A DNA stretch of 64,000 nt from Bacteroidota bacterium (GCA_002746975.1 NVXE01000004.1:70187-134186); one strand, 5' to 3'. Positions 38,459-48,523 are shown, counted from the stretch's first letter. Notes: generated by a model not told the origin, from the letters alone. Translations and numbers: made by a program.

Positions 38459-38827
38459 TTACGCTTCTTTTGTATTTTCAGTTTCCGCAGCTGGAGCTGC
38501 TTTTTTCTTAGCCGCTGCCTTCTTAATATCCGTAATACGGATTTCAGTTAGGTAAGGACGGAAGCCGTTAAGCTTTTGGTATCCTTTACGACGTTTCTTC
38601 TTAAAGATAAGAACCTTATCTCCTTTTAAATGCCTCTCTACAGTGGCATGAACGGCTGTGCCGTTTATAGCTGGGGCGCCAACTGTTACGTCTCCTGCTT
38701 TGTCTGTTAAAAGAACTCGATCGAACTTGATCTTTGCTCCTTCTTCAGCGTCCAAGCGGTTTACGAAAACCTGTTGGTCTTTTTCTACCTTATACTGGTG
38801 CCCTGCTATCTCTACGATTGCATACAT
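38459..38827 (-). CDS. rplU: 50S ribosomal protein L21
   Basis: 122 residues. YAIVEIAGHQYKVEKDQQVFVNRL and the basic KKKRRKGYQKLNGFRPYLTEIRI (split over this block) are the L21 features. A C-terminal extension rich in Ala/Lys (KKAAAKKKAAPAAETENTKEA region) extends past the core, as often in Bacteroidota. It has a consensus -7 box 42 bases upstream, so unlike several neighbours it has a normal leader. Confidence 0.97.
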   Translation of the reverse strand: MYAIVEIAGHQYKVEKDQQVFVNRLDAEEGAKIKFDRVLLTDKAGDVTVGAPAINGTAVHATVERHLKGDKVLIFKKKRRKGYQKLNGFRPYLTEIRITDIKKAAAKKKAAPAAETENTKEA

Positions 38828-38869
38828 GAAAATATAATTTACCCCATAGAATTATATCTAAAGGGGGCG

Positions 38870-38877
38870 CAAATATA
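38870..38877 (-). promoter_or_regulatory. -7 box TATATTTG of rplU-rpmA
   Basis: Consensus TAnnTTTG on the minus strand with a TTTG 20 bases further upstream as -33 element. Leader to the rplU ATG is 42 bases. A small inverted repeat (GGGCTT/AAGCCC) sits in the spacer. Confidence 0.7.
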
Positions 38878-38924
38878 GGGCTTAGAGTTGTAAAGCCCAA
38901 ATTTCATCCATTAGAGTGATCTTT

Positions 38925-39860
38925 TCAACTTTTCGTTCGCTTACCCACCCCATTGACGATAGCTACACCGGATAAAATAATAGCTCCACCAGTAAAATGT
39001 ATTGCCAAAAGAACTTCTCCATCTAACCATCCCCATATTGCTGCAAAAACTGGAATTATATATGTGACAGAGCTTGCCGTTAATGCATTTGTCCATTTTA
39101 TAAGCCCATTAAATAATATAAGCGCACCTGCAGTACCTATTGCAGCAAGAACAGAGACTGCGACCATTCCTTTTACTCCGTGATCATTCTCTATAAAAAT
39201 CGTGCTTACTTCCGAATTTATAAGTACGAATAAAGCTGGTGGAGTTACCAAAAGAAGTGCTATCGCTGCGATGGTAGTTGATGGCATATCTTGAAGTTTG
39301 TTCTTTAAAACATTGACGCTAATACCATAAAACAATGTTGCTAAGGCAATTCTGCCACAAGCCCACCATTCAAGATCTCCGTTTACATCAGCAAGCCCCC
39401 CACCACCTATTGCTAGAATTAGCGCACCTACAAATCCGATTAACAGCCCTGTAAATTGTCTTTTACTCACTACCGTATGAAATACAAGAGCAGCAACAAC
39501 CATAGTGAAAAGCGGGGTGAGTGCATTCAACATTCCAGCTATTGCAGATGGGATTTCTGTCACAGCCGAGGTGAAAAGATAAGCGGGCAATAAATTTCCA
39601 AACACTCCCACAGCGAGTAGAGGTAGCCATTGAGATCGCTTTACGTTTCTAAGATGTCGAATAGAAAACGGTAATAAGACAGCTCCAGCAATTGAAATCC
39701 TCAAAGCAGCAACATCAAGTGCGGAGTAAACAACCTCTCCACTAGAGTCGAAGAGGGCAATTTTCATTAAAATAAACGAACTTCCCCACACGAATGCGAG
39801 TAAAATCAAAGTTCCCCAAATAAATAATGTTGATTTTCCCTTTTCCATTTCCTTTTGCAC
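38925..39860 (-). CDS. EamA-family (DMT) transporter
   Basis: 311 residues with ten hydrophobic helices arranged as two EamA repeats. The N-terminal ILLAFVWGSSFILMKIAL and the middle ALTPLFTMVVAALVFHTVV are the repeat hallmarks. Likely an exporter of metabolites or amino acids; substrate unknown. The first codon is GTG (39860) with an ATG four codons in; the -7 box TACATTTG (39875-39868) lies 7 bases before the GTG. Divergent from the HMA-lipoprotein gene; the promoter boxes are 15 bases apart. Confidence 0.88.
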   Translation of the reverse strand: MQKEMEKGKSTLFIWGTLILLAFVWGSSFILMKIALFDSSGEVVYSALDVAALRISIAGAVLLPFSIRHLRNVKRSQWLPLLAVGVFGNLLPAYLFTSAVTEIPSAIAGMLNALTPLFTMVVAALVFHTVVSKRQFTGLLIGFVGALILAIGGGGLADVNGDLEWWACGRIALATLFYGISVNVLKNKLQDMPSTTIAAIALLLVTPPALFVLINSEVSTIFIENDHGVKGMVAVSVLAAIGTAGALILFNGLIKWTNALTASSVTYIIPVFAAIWGWLDGEVLLAIHFTGGAIILSGVAIVNGVGKRTKS

Positions 39861-39867
39861 AGTTTGG

Positions 39868-39875
39868 CAAATGTA
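39868..39875 (-). promoter_or_regulatory. -7 box TACATTTG of the EamA gene
   Basis: Minus-strand consensus box 7 bases before the GTG start. The divergent plus-strand box at 39891 is 15 bases away, so both polymerases would compete for the same stretch. Confidence 0.5.
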
Positions 39876-39890
39876 AGTCTCCTTCAGGCC

Positions 39891-39898
39891 TACCTTTG
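39891..39898 (+). promoter_or_regulatory. -7 box TACCTTTG of the HMA-lipoprotein gene, 4 nt from start
   Basis: Consensus box, then ATAC, then ATG at 39903. No Shine-Dalgarno; predicted leaderless. Confidence 0.65.
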
Positions 39899-39902
39899 AT
39901 AC

Positions 39903-40322
39903 ATGAACAGAAAACTCATAACACCTACAATTTTGACAGCCCTGTTTGCTGTGATTACTTTTTTCTGGACGAGTTGCGGAGAGCCTCCTTATGCGGGAGA
40001 CATAACAGTGACGGAAGTAAATATGGTAGGAGCGCTAGAAAAAACAGTTGCAAAATTAGAGATAGATGGGATGATGTGTGAGGTAGGTTGTGTAGCGAAA
40101 GTGAAAAAGGAGCTTTTAGAGCAAGATGGAGTCTCGAATGTTATTATCGATTTTGAAAAAGGACGTAAATCGAATTTCGCAATAGTAGAATACGATCCTT
40201 CTACGAAAGACGCTCTTTCATTATCTAGCACCATTACAGACATCGCAGACGGAAAACTTTATGGAGTAAGAGCGGTTGAGGTTACGAATTACGCCCCGGC
40301 TTCTTCTACCTTAGCGGAGTGA
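39903..40322 (+). CDS. Lipoprotein with CX3C heavy-metal-associated domain
   Basis: 139 residues. Signal ending FWTSC (lipobox Cys 25) followed by an HMA-like fold: AKLEIDGMMCEVGCVAKVKKELLEQDGV. The cysteines are spaced CX3C rather than the usual CXXC. Membrane-anchored on the outer face of the inner membrane or outer membrane. It overlaps ctaA by 4 bases (GTGA), so a role in metal supply for the haem-copper oxidase is plausible; this is inference from context. The -7 box 4 bases before the start fixes the ATG. Confidence 0.8.
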   Translation: MNRKLITPTILTALFAVITFFWTSCGEPPYAGDITVTEVNMVGALEKTVAKLEIDGMMCEVGCVAKVKKELLEQDGVSNVIIDFEKGRKSNFAIVEYDPSTKDALSLSSTITDIADGKLYGVRAVEVTNYAPASSTLAE

Positions 40323-41302
40323 AACGAATAACTAATATTGCCTTTGTACTTGTTTATGTAGTCGTTCTAGCGGGTTCTGTGGTGCGCATGACTGGAGCAG
40401 GTATGGGGTGCCCGGATTGGCCTAAATGTTTTGGCCTATTAATTCCTCCCACTTCTGAAGACCAAATTAGATGGGCGCCAGAAACAAACTACTCTGAGGG
40501 TCGTATGGTAATTGAGCGCGACACGCTATGGTATGCTACCCAAGATCATATTTCGTCCGATGGGAGTTTTAACACATCTAATTGGGCTCCTTATACTAAG
40601 CATGACTACGCAGAGTTTAATGCGATTCATACTTGGACAGAGTACATAAATAGACTTTCGGGTGCGCTTTCTGGAATTCCGATTTTACTGCTATTTATAC
40701 TTGCGATTCGTTCTAGAAAGCGGACTCCCATAATTCTAGCCTCAGCAACTCTCGGGTCTGTTTTATTTGTAGCTTGGCTCGGAAAACTCGTAATAGACGG
40801 AAACCTAATTCCCAATTCTATTACTATTCACGCAGTAAGCGCTCTTGCGATATTGCTTTTCCTAGTAGGGCTTATACAGTATTATGACGGCCGTAAAGTC
40901 CAAATAAAAAAATCTATACGAGCTTATATATATGCTTCTATAGTGCTCTCATTTTTACAACTTGTTCAAGGAACTCAGGTTCGAGAGGTAGTAGATATCG
41001 CTCTAGAATCTGGCATTTCCCGTGCGAACATTATTTCCAGCTTGCCAGATTGGTGGATTATCCATCGCTCTGGGGTTTGGCTTCTTATCGCGATTCACGC
41101 ATTGTGGGCAGTTCCTATGTTGAAGATGCCTCGTTTCGCACTCTACGCGAAGCTTGTAATCGGTATACTTTTAGCCCAAACCCTTACGGGCATACTTTTC
41201 TCTAGATTCGGTTTCCCAGCATTCGCTCAGCCGATACATATAGTGCTTGGATTTGGCTTAATATTAGTAGACCTCCGAGCTGTCTTAGCTTCGAAGGTCT
41301 AA
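40319..41302 (+). CDS. ctaA: Heme A synthase, COX15/CtaA family
   Basis: Oxidises haem O to haem A for cytochrome oxidase. 327 residues, eight membrane segments. Visible haem-ligand His residues: WTEYINRLSGAL region (EYxNR variant), TIHAVSALAIL, WIIHRSGVWLLIAIHALW and QPIHIVLGFGL. VRMTGAGMGCPDWPKCFG is the first loop, with two cysteines. Start is GTG overlapping the upstream stop by 4 bases, so coupled translation is expected. No cox genes are nearby. Confidence 0.92.
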   Translation: MKRITNIAFVLVYVVVLAGSVVRMTGAGMGCPDWPKCFGLLIPPTSEDQIRWAPETNYSEGRMVIERDTLWYATQDHISSDGSFNTSNWAPYTKHDYAEFNAIHTWTEYINRLSGALSGIPILLLFILAIRSRKRTPIILASATLGSVLFVAWLGKLVIDGNLIPNSITIHAVSALAILLFLVGLIQYYDGRKVQIKKSIRAYIYASIVLSFLQLVQGTQVREVVDIALESGISRANIISSLPDWWIIHRSGVWLLIAIHALWAVPMLKMPRFALYAKLVIGILLAQTLTGILFSRFGFPAFAQPIHIVLGFGLILVDLRAVLASKV

Positions 41303-41327
41303 TAAGGTCTAATTAAAATCTAGAGTC

Positions 41328-41350
41328 GAAGTTGAATTGGAATCAACTTC
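41328..41350. terminator. Hairpin between convergent ctaA and nrdA
   Basis: GAAGTTGA and TCAACTTC form a perfect 8-base stem with a 7-base loop; the nrdA stop codon lies inside it. No clear T-tract on either strand, so a weak bidirectional terminator is the best reading. Confidence 0.45.
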
Positions 41351-43712
41351 CGCACATTTCGCAATCGTCACCATTTTCTATACTGCACATAGCGACTGCT
41401 TCCTCTGGAGTTAGCTCAGGAGCTTTACCGCTGTCTTTTGCGGTCTTGTACTTTTTATCGATAGTGAACTTAATTGCATCAGCTGCGGCTTTCGTTCGGA
41501 GATAATACATTCCCGTCTTGAGTCCACTCTTCCATGCATGGAAGTGCATTGAAGTAAGCTTAGAATTTGTAACGTTCTCCATAAAGATGTTGAGCGATTG
41601 TGATTGGCAAATGTAAGCCCCACGATCAGCAGCCATATCTAAGATAGAGCGTTGAGAAATTTCCCAAGCAGTACGGTAAAGTAACTTTATGTTGTCAGGA
41701 ATCTCATTGATGTTTTGGACTGAACCATTAGCAGCAATAAGGCGATTCTTCATTTCTGTATCCCAAAGCCCTAACTTCACTAAGTCACGTAGCAAGTGCT
41801 TGTTTACAACGATAAATTCTCCAGAGAGAACGCGTCGTGTATAGATGTTAGACGTGTATGGCTCGAAGCACTCGTTGTTCCCAAGAATTTGGGCAGTAGA
41901 AGCAGTAGGCATAGGTGCGATAAGCAGAGAATTGCGCATTCCATGTTCTTGAATTTCTTCCTTTAAAACATCCCATTCCCATCTATCGGATGGTGTAACA
42001 TCCCACATATCAAATTGAAGAATTCCTTGTGAAGCAGGAGAGCCTTTATAAGTTTCATAAGGCCCTTCTTCTTTCGCCATGTCTTTAGAAGCAGTACAAG
42101 ATGCGTAGTAAAGAGTTTCAAAAATCTCCTTATTTAATTTCTTAGCCTCGTCAGAGTCAAAAGCGTGACGCATTAAAATAAACACGTCTGCAAGTCCTTG
42201 AATACCGATACCTATAGGGCGGTGTCGCATGTTAGAATTACGCGCCTCCACTACTGGGTAGTAGTTTCTATCGATAATACGGTTTAAGTTCTTAGCAACC
42301 TGATACGTTATCTCAAATAACTTATCGTGATCGAAAGTACCGTCCGATTTAACAAACTTAGGAAGAGCTACAGAAGCTAGGTTACAAACGGCAATTTCGT
42401 CAGGAGCAGTGTATTCTATGATCTCCGTACAAAGATTAGACGAGCGTATGGTGCCGAGGTTCTTTTGATTTGATTTGGCATTAGCTGCATCCTTAAAAAG
42501 CATGTAGGGAGTACCTGTCTCCACTTGGCTATCCAATATTTTAAACCAAAGATCCTGAGCCTTGATAGTCTTACGGCCCTTACCTTCTTTCTCATACTTC
42601 GTGTAAAGGGCTTCAAACTCAGCACTGTGAGTTTCAGGTAGCCCTGGGCATTCATTAGGGCACATCAATGTCCAATCCCCATTTTCTTCGACTCTCTTCA
42701 TAAAGAGATCTGGAATCCAAAGAGCATAGAAAAGATCTCTAGCGCGTTGTTCCTCTTTTCCGTGATTTTTACGCATCTCTAAGAAATCGTAAACATCTGC
42801 GTGCCATGGCTCTAAATACATCGCGAAAGAACCTTTACGGCGTCCACCTCCTTGGTCAACATAACGAGCCGTGTCGTTGAATACACGTAGCATTGGAACG
42901 ATACCGTTAGAAGTACCGTTAGTCCCCTTTATGTATGAACCTTTCGCACGAATGTTGTGCATAGCGAGGCCTATGCCTCCAGCGCTTTGTGAAATCTTAG
43001 CACATTGCTTTAACGTATCGTAAATACCTGAAATACTATCCTCTTTCATTGTGAGGAGGAAGCATGAAGACATCTGAGGCTTAGGTGTTCCAGAATTGAA
43101 GAGAGTAGGTGTAGCATGAGTAAACCACCCTTCACTAAGCATATTATAGGTACTCACAACTGAGTCCAAATCATCTTTGTGAATACCTACAGAAACACGC
43201 ATCAACATATGTTGAGGGCGCTCAGAAATCTCACCGTTCATCTTTAACAAGTATGAACGCTCTAAAGTCTTAAATCCGAAATAGTCATAACTAAAATCTC
43301 TATCGTAAATTATTTGAGAGTCTAGAAATTCTGAATTAGTTTGAATTATTTCATATACGTCTTCTGCAATTAAACTTGCTGGCTCACCTGTTATGGGGTC
43401 AACATAATTGTGAAGATCACTTATTGTATCAGCGAAGGATTTTTTTGTCGATTTATGCAAATTGCTGACAGCAATTCTACTAGCAAGACTAGCATAGTCG
43501 GGGTGTGTTACAGCATTAGTTGCAGCAACTTCGGCAGCTAGATTGTCGAGTTCAGTAGTTGTTACACCATCGTAAACACCTTCGATAACGCGCATCGCAA
43601 CACGTTGAGGGTCTACAGATTCGTGGAGACTATAACAAAGCTTTTTAATTCGAGCAGTGATCTTGTCAAATTGGACAAGCTCACGTCTTCCGTCGCGTTT
43701 AACTACGTACAT
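41343..43712 (-). CDS. nrdA: Ribonucleoside-diphosphate reductase alpha subunit, class I
   Basis: 789 residues. An N-terminal ATP-cone ([22 protein letters not shown]) provides allosteric control. Catalytic barrel blocks: the first active Cys in [15 protein letters not shown], the [17 protein letters not shown] loop, [20 protein letters not shown], and the C-terminal redox pair DDCEMC. Works with NrdB to make deoxyribonucleotides. It lies 46 bases downstream of nrdB on the same strand, so the order is nrdB-nrdA, the reverse of E. coli. Confidence 0.97.
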   Translation of the reverse strand: MYVVKRDGRRELVQFDKITARIKKLCYSLHESVDPQRVAMRVIEGVYDGVTTTELDNLAAEVAATNAVTHPDYASLASRIAVSNLHKSTKKSFADTISDLHNYVDPITGEPASLIAEDVYEIIQTNSEFLDSQIIYDRDFSYDYFGFKTLERSYLLKMNGEISERPQHMLMRVSVGIHKDDLDSVVSTYNMLSEGWFTHATPTLFNSGTPKPQMSSCFLLTMKEDSISGIYDTLKQCAKISQSAGGIGLAMHNIRAKGSYIKGTNGTSNGIVPMLRVFNDTARYVDQGGGRRKGSFAMYLEPWHADVYDFLEMRKNHGKEEQRARDLFYALWIPDLFMKRVEENGDWTLMCPNECPGLPETHSAEFEALYTKYEKEGKGRKTIKAQDLWFKILDSQVETGTPYMLFKDAANAKSNQKNLGTIRSSNLCTEIIEYTAPDEIAVCNLASVALPKFVKSDGTFDHDKLFEITYQVAKNLNRIIDRNYYPVVEARNSNMRHRPIGIGIQGLADVFILMRHAFDSDEAKKLNKEIFETLYYASCTASKDMAKEEGPYETYKGSPASQGILQFDMWDVTPSDRWEWDVLKEEIQEHGMRNSLLIAPMPTASTAQILGNNECFEPYTSNIYTRRVLSGEFIVVNKHLLRDLVKLGLWDTEMKNRLIAANGSVQNINEIPDNIKLLYRTAWEISQRSILDMAADRGAYICQSQSLNIFMENVTNSKLTSMHFHAWKSGLKTGMYYLRTKAAADAIKFTIDKKYKTAKDSGKAPELTPEEAVAMCSIENGDDCEMCGS

Positions 43713-43758
43713 GGTAAATATCTTGAGGGTGGTTCAGGTAGGGCAATATAAAATTCAC

Positions 43759-44838
43759 TTAGAAGTCGGCATCGATGCTGAAGCTTTTGCTATCTTCAGA
43801 ACCGTGGTTCATGACACCGGCTTTTTGATACTCGCCAACCCTTTTTTCAAAAAAGTTGGTTTTACCTTGAAGCGAAATCATATCCATAAAGTCAAAAGGG
43901 TTCGTTGCGTTGTAAACCTTTTCGTTTCCAAGTTCAACGAGTAATCTATCAGCAACGAATTCGATGTATTGTTGCATTAAATCAGCATTCATGCCTATTA
44001 GGCGAACTGGCAGTGCCTCAGTAACAAAGACCTTCTCCATCTCAACAGCATCAGTGATAATCTTCTCTACAACTTTCTTAGGAAGTTTGTTTACTAGGTG
44101 GTCATTGTAAATGAGGCAGGCGAAATCACAGTGCATTCCTTCGTCACGAGAAATAAGCTCGTTTGAAAAGGTAAGTCCTGGCATAAGCCCACGCTTCTTC
44201 AACCAAAAGATTGAACAGAAGCTTCCGCTGAAGAAAATCCCTTCAACAGCAGCAAATGCAACGAGTCTTTCAGCAAAACTCCCCCCATCAATCCATCTCA
44301 ATGCCCATTCCGCTTTAGTTTTAACGAAGGGAAGTGTTTCTATAGCGTTAAATAGGTGCTCCTTCTCTTTAGTGTCCTGGATATATGTGTCTATAAGAAG
44401 AGAGTAGGTCTCCGAGTGGATATTCTCCATCATGATTTGAAAACCGTAGAAGAATTTTGCCTCAGTGTATTGCACCTCTTTGACAAAATTCTCAGCTAAA
44501 TTTTCATTTACAATACCATCAGATGCTGCGAAAAAAGCGAGTACATTTTTAATAAAGAAACGCTCATCATCGTTTAATTTGTCATTCCAGTCGACAAGGT
44601 CAGCAGATAAGTCTATTTCCTCAGCAGTCCAGATACTAGCTTCTTGTTTTTTGTATTCAGCCCAAATATCATCGTGCTCGATAGGGAATAATACAAAACG
44701 ATTAGGGTTTTCTTTTAAGATAGGTTCCTCCACAGATGTGTTCTCTGGCAAAACTTCTTCAATAGAAGTCTGTTGAGTCAAGTTTATCAACTCCATATCA
44801 TTATCAATCTCGTTCGTTTTAGGGGAGGGTTGTTCCAT
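43759..44838 (-). CDS. nrdB: Ribonucleoside-diphosphate reductase beta subunit, class I
   Basis: 359 residues; ferritin-like radical-generating subunit. Metal ligands: the acidic residue in [21 protein letters not shown] (Glu, His and the radical Tyr), EGIFFSGSF and [10 protein letters not shown]. The N-terminal about 50 residues are an acidic extension. The conserved Tyr argues for a tyrosyl-radical type (class Ia/Ib) and not a Tyr-lacking variant. The C-terminal tail should dock to NrdA. Confidence 0.97.
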   Translation of the reverse strand: MEQPSPKTNEIDNDMELINLTQQTSIEEVLPENTSVEEPILKENPNRFVLFPIEHDDIWAEYKKQEASIWTAEEIDLSADLVDWNDKLNDDERFFIKNVLAFFAASDGIVNENLAENFVKEVQYTEAKFFYGFQIMMENIHSETYSLLIDTYIQDTKEKEHLFNAIETLPFVKTKAEWALRWIDGGSFAERLVAFAAVEGIFFSGSFCSIFWLKKRGLMPGLTFSNELISRDEGMHCDFACLIYNDHLVNKLPKKVVEKIITDAVEMEKVFVTEALPVRLIGMNADLMQQYIEFVADRLLVELGNEKVYNATNPFDFMDMISLQGKTNFFEKRVGEYQKAGVMNHGSEDSKSFSIDADF

Positions 44839-45163
44839 GTCTCTTGACTTTATAATGCGGTATCGAATACGGTTTAGGGTGTCTTAGAAGCTAAAAAAGG
44901 GTGCTTCAATTAACGTATCAAAGAAACGCTTTAGACCCCTATATGCGCAACCCTATTTAGTTCACATTTGGGATGAGTTTTTAACACTATTGTTAATAGA
45001 GGGGCTTAACTTACTGTAGCACACGCATTAAGCCCTGTTGCGGGGTGTGTGATTTTAGGGATAAAGTGCCAAAACACCTATTTTCTTGGCACGGTTTTTT
45101 CCAACAAAAAACTCATGATTATTACAATGACTATTAGGAACAGTACTAACGTACTTTTGCACC
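44839..45163. promoter_or_regulatory. Divergent control region nrdB / secA with three inverted repeats
   Basis: 325 bases without a gene. Contains the palindrome TTAACA-CTAT-TGTTAA (44981-44996); a CACAC...GTGTG pair near 45021-45052; and GTGCCAA/TTGGCAC (45066-45072 and 45086-45092) with a 13-base spacer, followed by GGTTTTTT. The first is a good candidate operator for nrd; no NrdR-box consensus was recognised. The third could be a terminator-like hairpin on the plus strand. The secA box is listed separately. Confidence 0.5.
45152..45159 (+). promoter_or_regulatory. -7 box TACTTTTG of secA, 4 nt from start
   Basis: Consensus box, then CACC, then the secA ATG (45164). No Shine-Dalgarno; predicted leaderless. 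Confidence 0.65.
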
Positions 45164-48100
45164 ATGCTTAAAGGGCTTTTAAAAATATTTCTAGGAGATA
45201 AATCGTCAAGCGACCTGAAGGAAATTCAACCTGTCGTAGACGAAATTCTGAAGGCCGAAGAGGCTCTTCTTACGATAAGTGCAGATGAACTTCGCGCAAA
45301 ATCATCACTTCTCCGCAACCGAATTCACGATTACGTTTCAGACTTACAAAGTGAAATTGATGACCTAAAATTAAAATCAGCATCTATGCCAGAGTCAAAT
45401 CTGGATGCAAAAGAGGCGGTTTTTAATAAAATCGACAAGTTGGAGGAAAAGATTAATGAAGAATTAGAAGTAATTCTTTCAGAAGTTCTTCCTGAGGCGT
45501 TTGCGATTATGAAGGAAACTGCAAAACGCTTTTCAGCAGACGAAGATATTGAGGTTACGGCATTAGAATACGATAAAAATATAGCGGCTTCACGTGATAT
45601 GGTCACTATCCAAGGGGATAAAGCATATTGGAAAAAGACGTGGAAAGCTGCTGGGTCAGAGGTGAATTGGAATATGGTCCACTACGACGTACAGCTCGTA
45701 GGTGGAGTTGCACTCCATAGAGGCAGTGTGGCAGAGATGCATACGGGTGAGGGTAAAACACTCGTTGCTACTTTACCGGTATTTCTCAATGCTTTGACAG
45801 GAAGAGGTGTTCACCTTGTAACTGTGAATGATTATCTCGCTCGAAGAGACTCGGAGTGGATGGGGCCGATTTATGAATTCCATGGTCTTACTGTGGATTG
45901 TATCGATAGGCATCAACCTAATAGTGAGGCTCGTCGTGAGGCTTATAAATGTGATATAACATTTGGAACGAATAACGAGTTTGGTTTTGATTATTTGAGG
46001 GATAATATGGCCCAAAAACCAGATATGCTCGTTCAACGCCGCCATCATTATGCGATTGTGGATGAGGTTGATTCGGTTCTTATTGATGAGGCTAGAACCC
46101 CGCTTATTATTAGTGGGCCTACACCTAAGGGCGATGAGCAAGAGTTTGAGTCTCTCAAGCCCATGGTTGTTAAGCTTATTCAAGTTCAACAAAAGGCGGT
46201 ACAAGAATTTTTACGTGAAGCTAAGAAGCTTCTTTCAGATGGTCTGTCTAAGAGTGAAAAAGAAGCAGCGGGACTTGCTCTTTACAGGGCTTTCCGTGGA
46301 CTTCCTAAGTCGAAGCCGATTATTAAATTCCTCAGTAATGAAGGAATGCGCCAACTTCTACTTAAGGTTGAAGCGATTTATTTAGCTGATAATCAGAGAG
46401 AGATGCATAAGGCAGATGCGGAGTTGTTCTTTGTTATTGATGAGAAGCAAAACCAAATAGAATTGTCTGAAAAGGGTATCTTATTCCTCACTCAAGGAAT
46501 GGACGATGACTCATTCTTTACCATGCCTGACATTGCTACAGAGCTAGTTAATGTTGATAATTCGGACGCTTCAGAAGAAGAAAAGTTGGCTCGTAAACAA
46601 GAGGTGATGCAGGATTATGGCGTAAAATCTGCTCGCATTCATTCTATGAATCAACTTCTGAAAGCGTATACTTTATTTGAGAAAGATATCGAGTACGTTA
46701 TCATGGATAACAAGGTGAAAATCGTCGATGAACAAACCGGTCGTATCATGGACGGTCGTCGTTATTCAGACGGACTACACCAAGCTATTGAAGCGAAAGA
46801 AAATGTAAAAATCGAAGCTGCAACTCAGACCTATGCTACCGTAACTCTGCAGAATTTCTTCAGGATGTACCATAAACTTGCCGGAATGACAGGAACGGCG
46901 GAGACTGAAGCAGGAGAGTTTTGGGATATATACAAATTAGACGTAAAAGTCATTCCCACGAATCGCCCGATAGCGAGGGATGACAGGGAAGACTTAGTGT
47001 ACAAAACGAAACGTGAGAAGTACAACGCGGTAATCGAACACGTGGAAGAATTGAGCAAGGCGGGACGTCCTGTTCTTGTGGGAACGACAACTGTTGAGGT
47101 GTCGGAATTACTTTCGAGGATGCTCGATATGAGAGGGTTAGAACATCAAGTTTTGAACGCGAAACGTCATCAACAGGAGGCCGAGGTTGTAACTCGTGCC
47201 GGACAAGCTGGGACTATAACCATCGCTACAAACATGGCTGGTCGTGGTACGGATATTAAACTTACGGAAGAAGTTAAAGCTGCAGGCGGACTTGCAATTG
47301 TAGGTACTGAGCGTCATGACTCCAGACGTGTAGATAGACAGCTTCGTGGTCGTGCTGGTCGTCAAGGAGATCCAGGCTCGTCGCAATTCTATGCTTCTCT
47401 CGAGGATGATTTAATGCGACTTTTCGGTTCGGACAGAGTTGCGAAAATGATGGATAGGATGGGGCACCAAGACGGTGAGGTCATTCAGCATAAGATGATT
47501 TCGAAGTCTATAGAGCGTGCTCAGACGAAAGTAGAGGAAAACAACTTCGGAATTCGTAAAAGATTATTGGAGTATGACGATGTAATGAACGCTCAGCGTG
47601 AGGTTATCTATAAGCGTCGTAGAAACGCACTTTATGGAGATAGGATTAGAACGGATATCGCGAATATGTTCTTCGAACTTGTAGAAGCGAATGTTGATTC
47701 GACCCACGAGTTTAAGAATTACGAAGGCTTTAGGCTTGCGATGTTAACGAACCTGGGGATGGAGGCCCCGGTATCTCAAGAAGTATACGACACATCGAAA
47801 ACGGATGATTTGGTATATGAGTGTTATGCCAAATCTGAAGCTCACTATCGTGCAAAAATCGACGACCTAGCTCGTAGAGCGCATCCAGTAATACAGAGGG
47901 TGTACGATGATGATTCTAATGATTTCGAAAATATTCTAGTTCCATTTACAGATGGCCGTAAGACCATTCAAGTGAGTGCGAATATTGAAGAAAGTGTTAC
48001 TACTGAGGGGAAGAGTGTTATGAAAGCACTCGAAAAGCAAATAGTTCTTGTTGTTATAGACCAACATTGGAAGGAGCATCTTCGATCTATGGACGATCTT

Positions 48101-48523
48101 AGAACGAACGTTCAGCATGCTAGACATGAGCAGAAAGATCCACTCCTAATTTATAAGTTTGAGTCATACGAGCTTTTCAAGCAAATGATTCAAAAGGTGA
48201 ACGCCGAAGTTGCATCGTTCTTGATGAAGTGTACTATACCTACGAACGTAAGCGACCAACCGGTAAAGCAGGCCAAAAGAGTTGAAACAGCTCCTATAGG
48301 AACTACTTCTAAGGCAGGAGTACAAAATATTGCAGAGCAAAACTTAGCTTCTCGAGCAGCGGTAGGTGGGGGAGGTGCTATTTCTCCAGGTCGTCCCGGA
48401 CAGCAACAAGCACCAGCTCGCCCTAAGCCGGTAGATCCGATTCGTACAGATAAGAAAGTTCAGCCGAACTCACCTTGTCCGTGTGGCTCAGGTAAGAAGT
48501 ATAAAAAGTGTCACGGAAAGTAG
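45164..48523 (+). CDS. secA: Preprotein translocase ATPase
   Basis: Motor of the Sec pathway. 1119 residues, longer than the about 900 of E. coli, as usual in Bacteroidota. Walker A MHTGEGKTLVATLP, DEVDSVLIDEARTPLIISG, then a long insert with Lys-rich helices (about residues 325-430), FFRMYHKLAGMTGTAETE, TNMAGRGTDIKL, QLRGRAGRQGDPGSS, and the C-terminal SEC-C zinc motif PCPCGSGKKYKKCHG. The start is fixed by a -7 box 4 bases upstream. The C-terminus overlaps the convergent DUF72 gene by 36 bases. Confidence 0.97.
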   Translation: MLKGLLKIFLGDKSSSDLKEIQPVVDEILKAEEALLTISADELRAKSSLLRNRIHDYVSDLQSEIDDLKLKSASMPESNLDAKEAVFNKIDKLEEKINEELEVILSEVLPEAFAIMKETAKRFSADEDIEVTALEYDKNIAASRDMVTIQGDKAYWKKTWKAAGSEVNWNMVHYDVQLVGGVALHRGSVAEMHTGEGKTLVATLPVFLNALTGRGVHLVTVNDYLARRDSEWMGPIYEFHGLTVDCIDRHQPNSEARREAYKCDITFGTNNEFGFDYLRDNMAQKPDMLVQRRHHYAIVDEVDSVLIDEARTPLIISGPTPKGDEQEFESLKPMVVKLIQVQQKAVQEFLREAKKLLSDGLSKSEKEAAGLALYRAFRGLPKSKPIIKFLSNEGMRQLLLKVEAIYLADNQREMHKADAELFFVIDEKQNQIELSEKGILFLTQGMDDDSFFTMPDIATELVNVDNSDASEEEKLARKQEVMQDYGVKSARIHSMNQLLKAYTLFEKDIEYVIMDNKVKIVDEQTGRIMDGRRYSDGLHQAIEAKENVKIEAATQTYATVTLQNFFRMYHKLAGMTGTAETEAGEFWDIYKLDVKVIPTNRPIARDDREDLVYKTKREKYNAVIEHVEELSKAGRPVLVGTTTVEVSELLSRMLDMRGLEHQVLNAKRHQQEAEVVTRAGQAGTITIATNMAGRGTDIKLTEEVKAAGGLAIVGTERHDSRRVDRQLRGRAGRQGDPGSSQFYASLEDDLMRLFGSDRVAKMMDRMGHQDGEVIQHKMISKSIERAQTKVEENNFGIRKRLLEYDDVMNAQREVIYKRRRNALYGDRIRTDIANMFFELVEANVDSTHEFKNYEGFRLAMLTNLGMEAPVSQEVYDTSKTDDLVYECYAKSEAHYRAKIDDLARRAHPVIQRVYDDDSNDFENILVPFTDGRKTIQVSANIEESVTTEGKSVMKALEKQIVLVVIDQHWKEHLRSMDDLRTNVQHARHEQKDPLLIYKFESYELFKQMIQKVNAEVASFLMKCTIPTNVSDQPVKQAKRVETAPIGTTSKAGVQNIAEQNLASRAAVGGGGAISPGRPGQQQAPARPKPVDPIRTDKKVQPNSPCPCGSGKKYKKCHGK

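Noticed and set aside
44839-45163. NrdR boxes upstream of nrdB
   Set aside because: I found palindromes but none matching the NrdR consensus I know.
45773-46204. 143-residue antisense frame to secA
   Set aside because: Shadow of the secA frame with a low-complexity protein; no start signal.
46050-46385. Open frame inside secA on the same strand
   Set aside because: Lies wholly within the secA coding sequence in another frame; protein composition is not sensible and secA explains the region.
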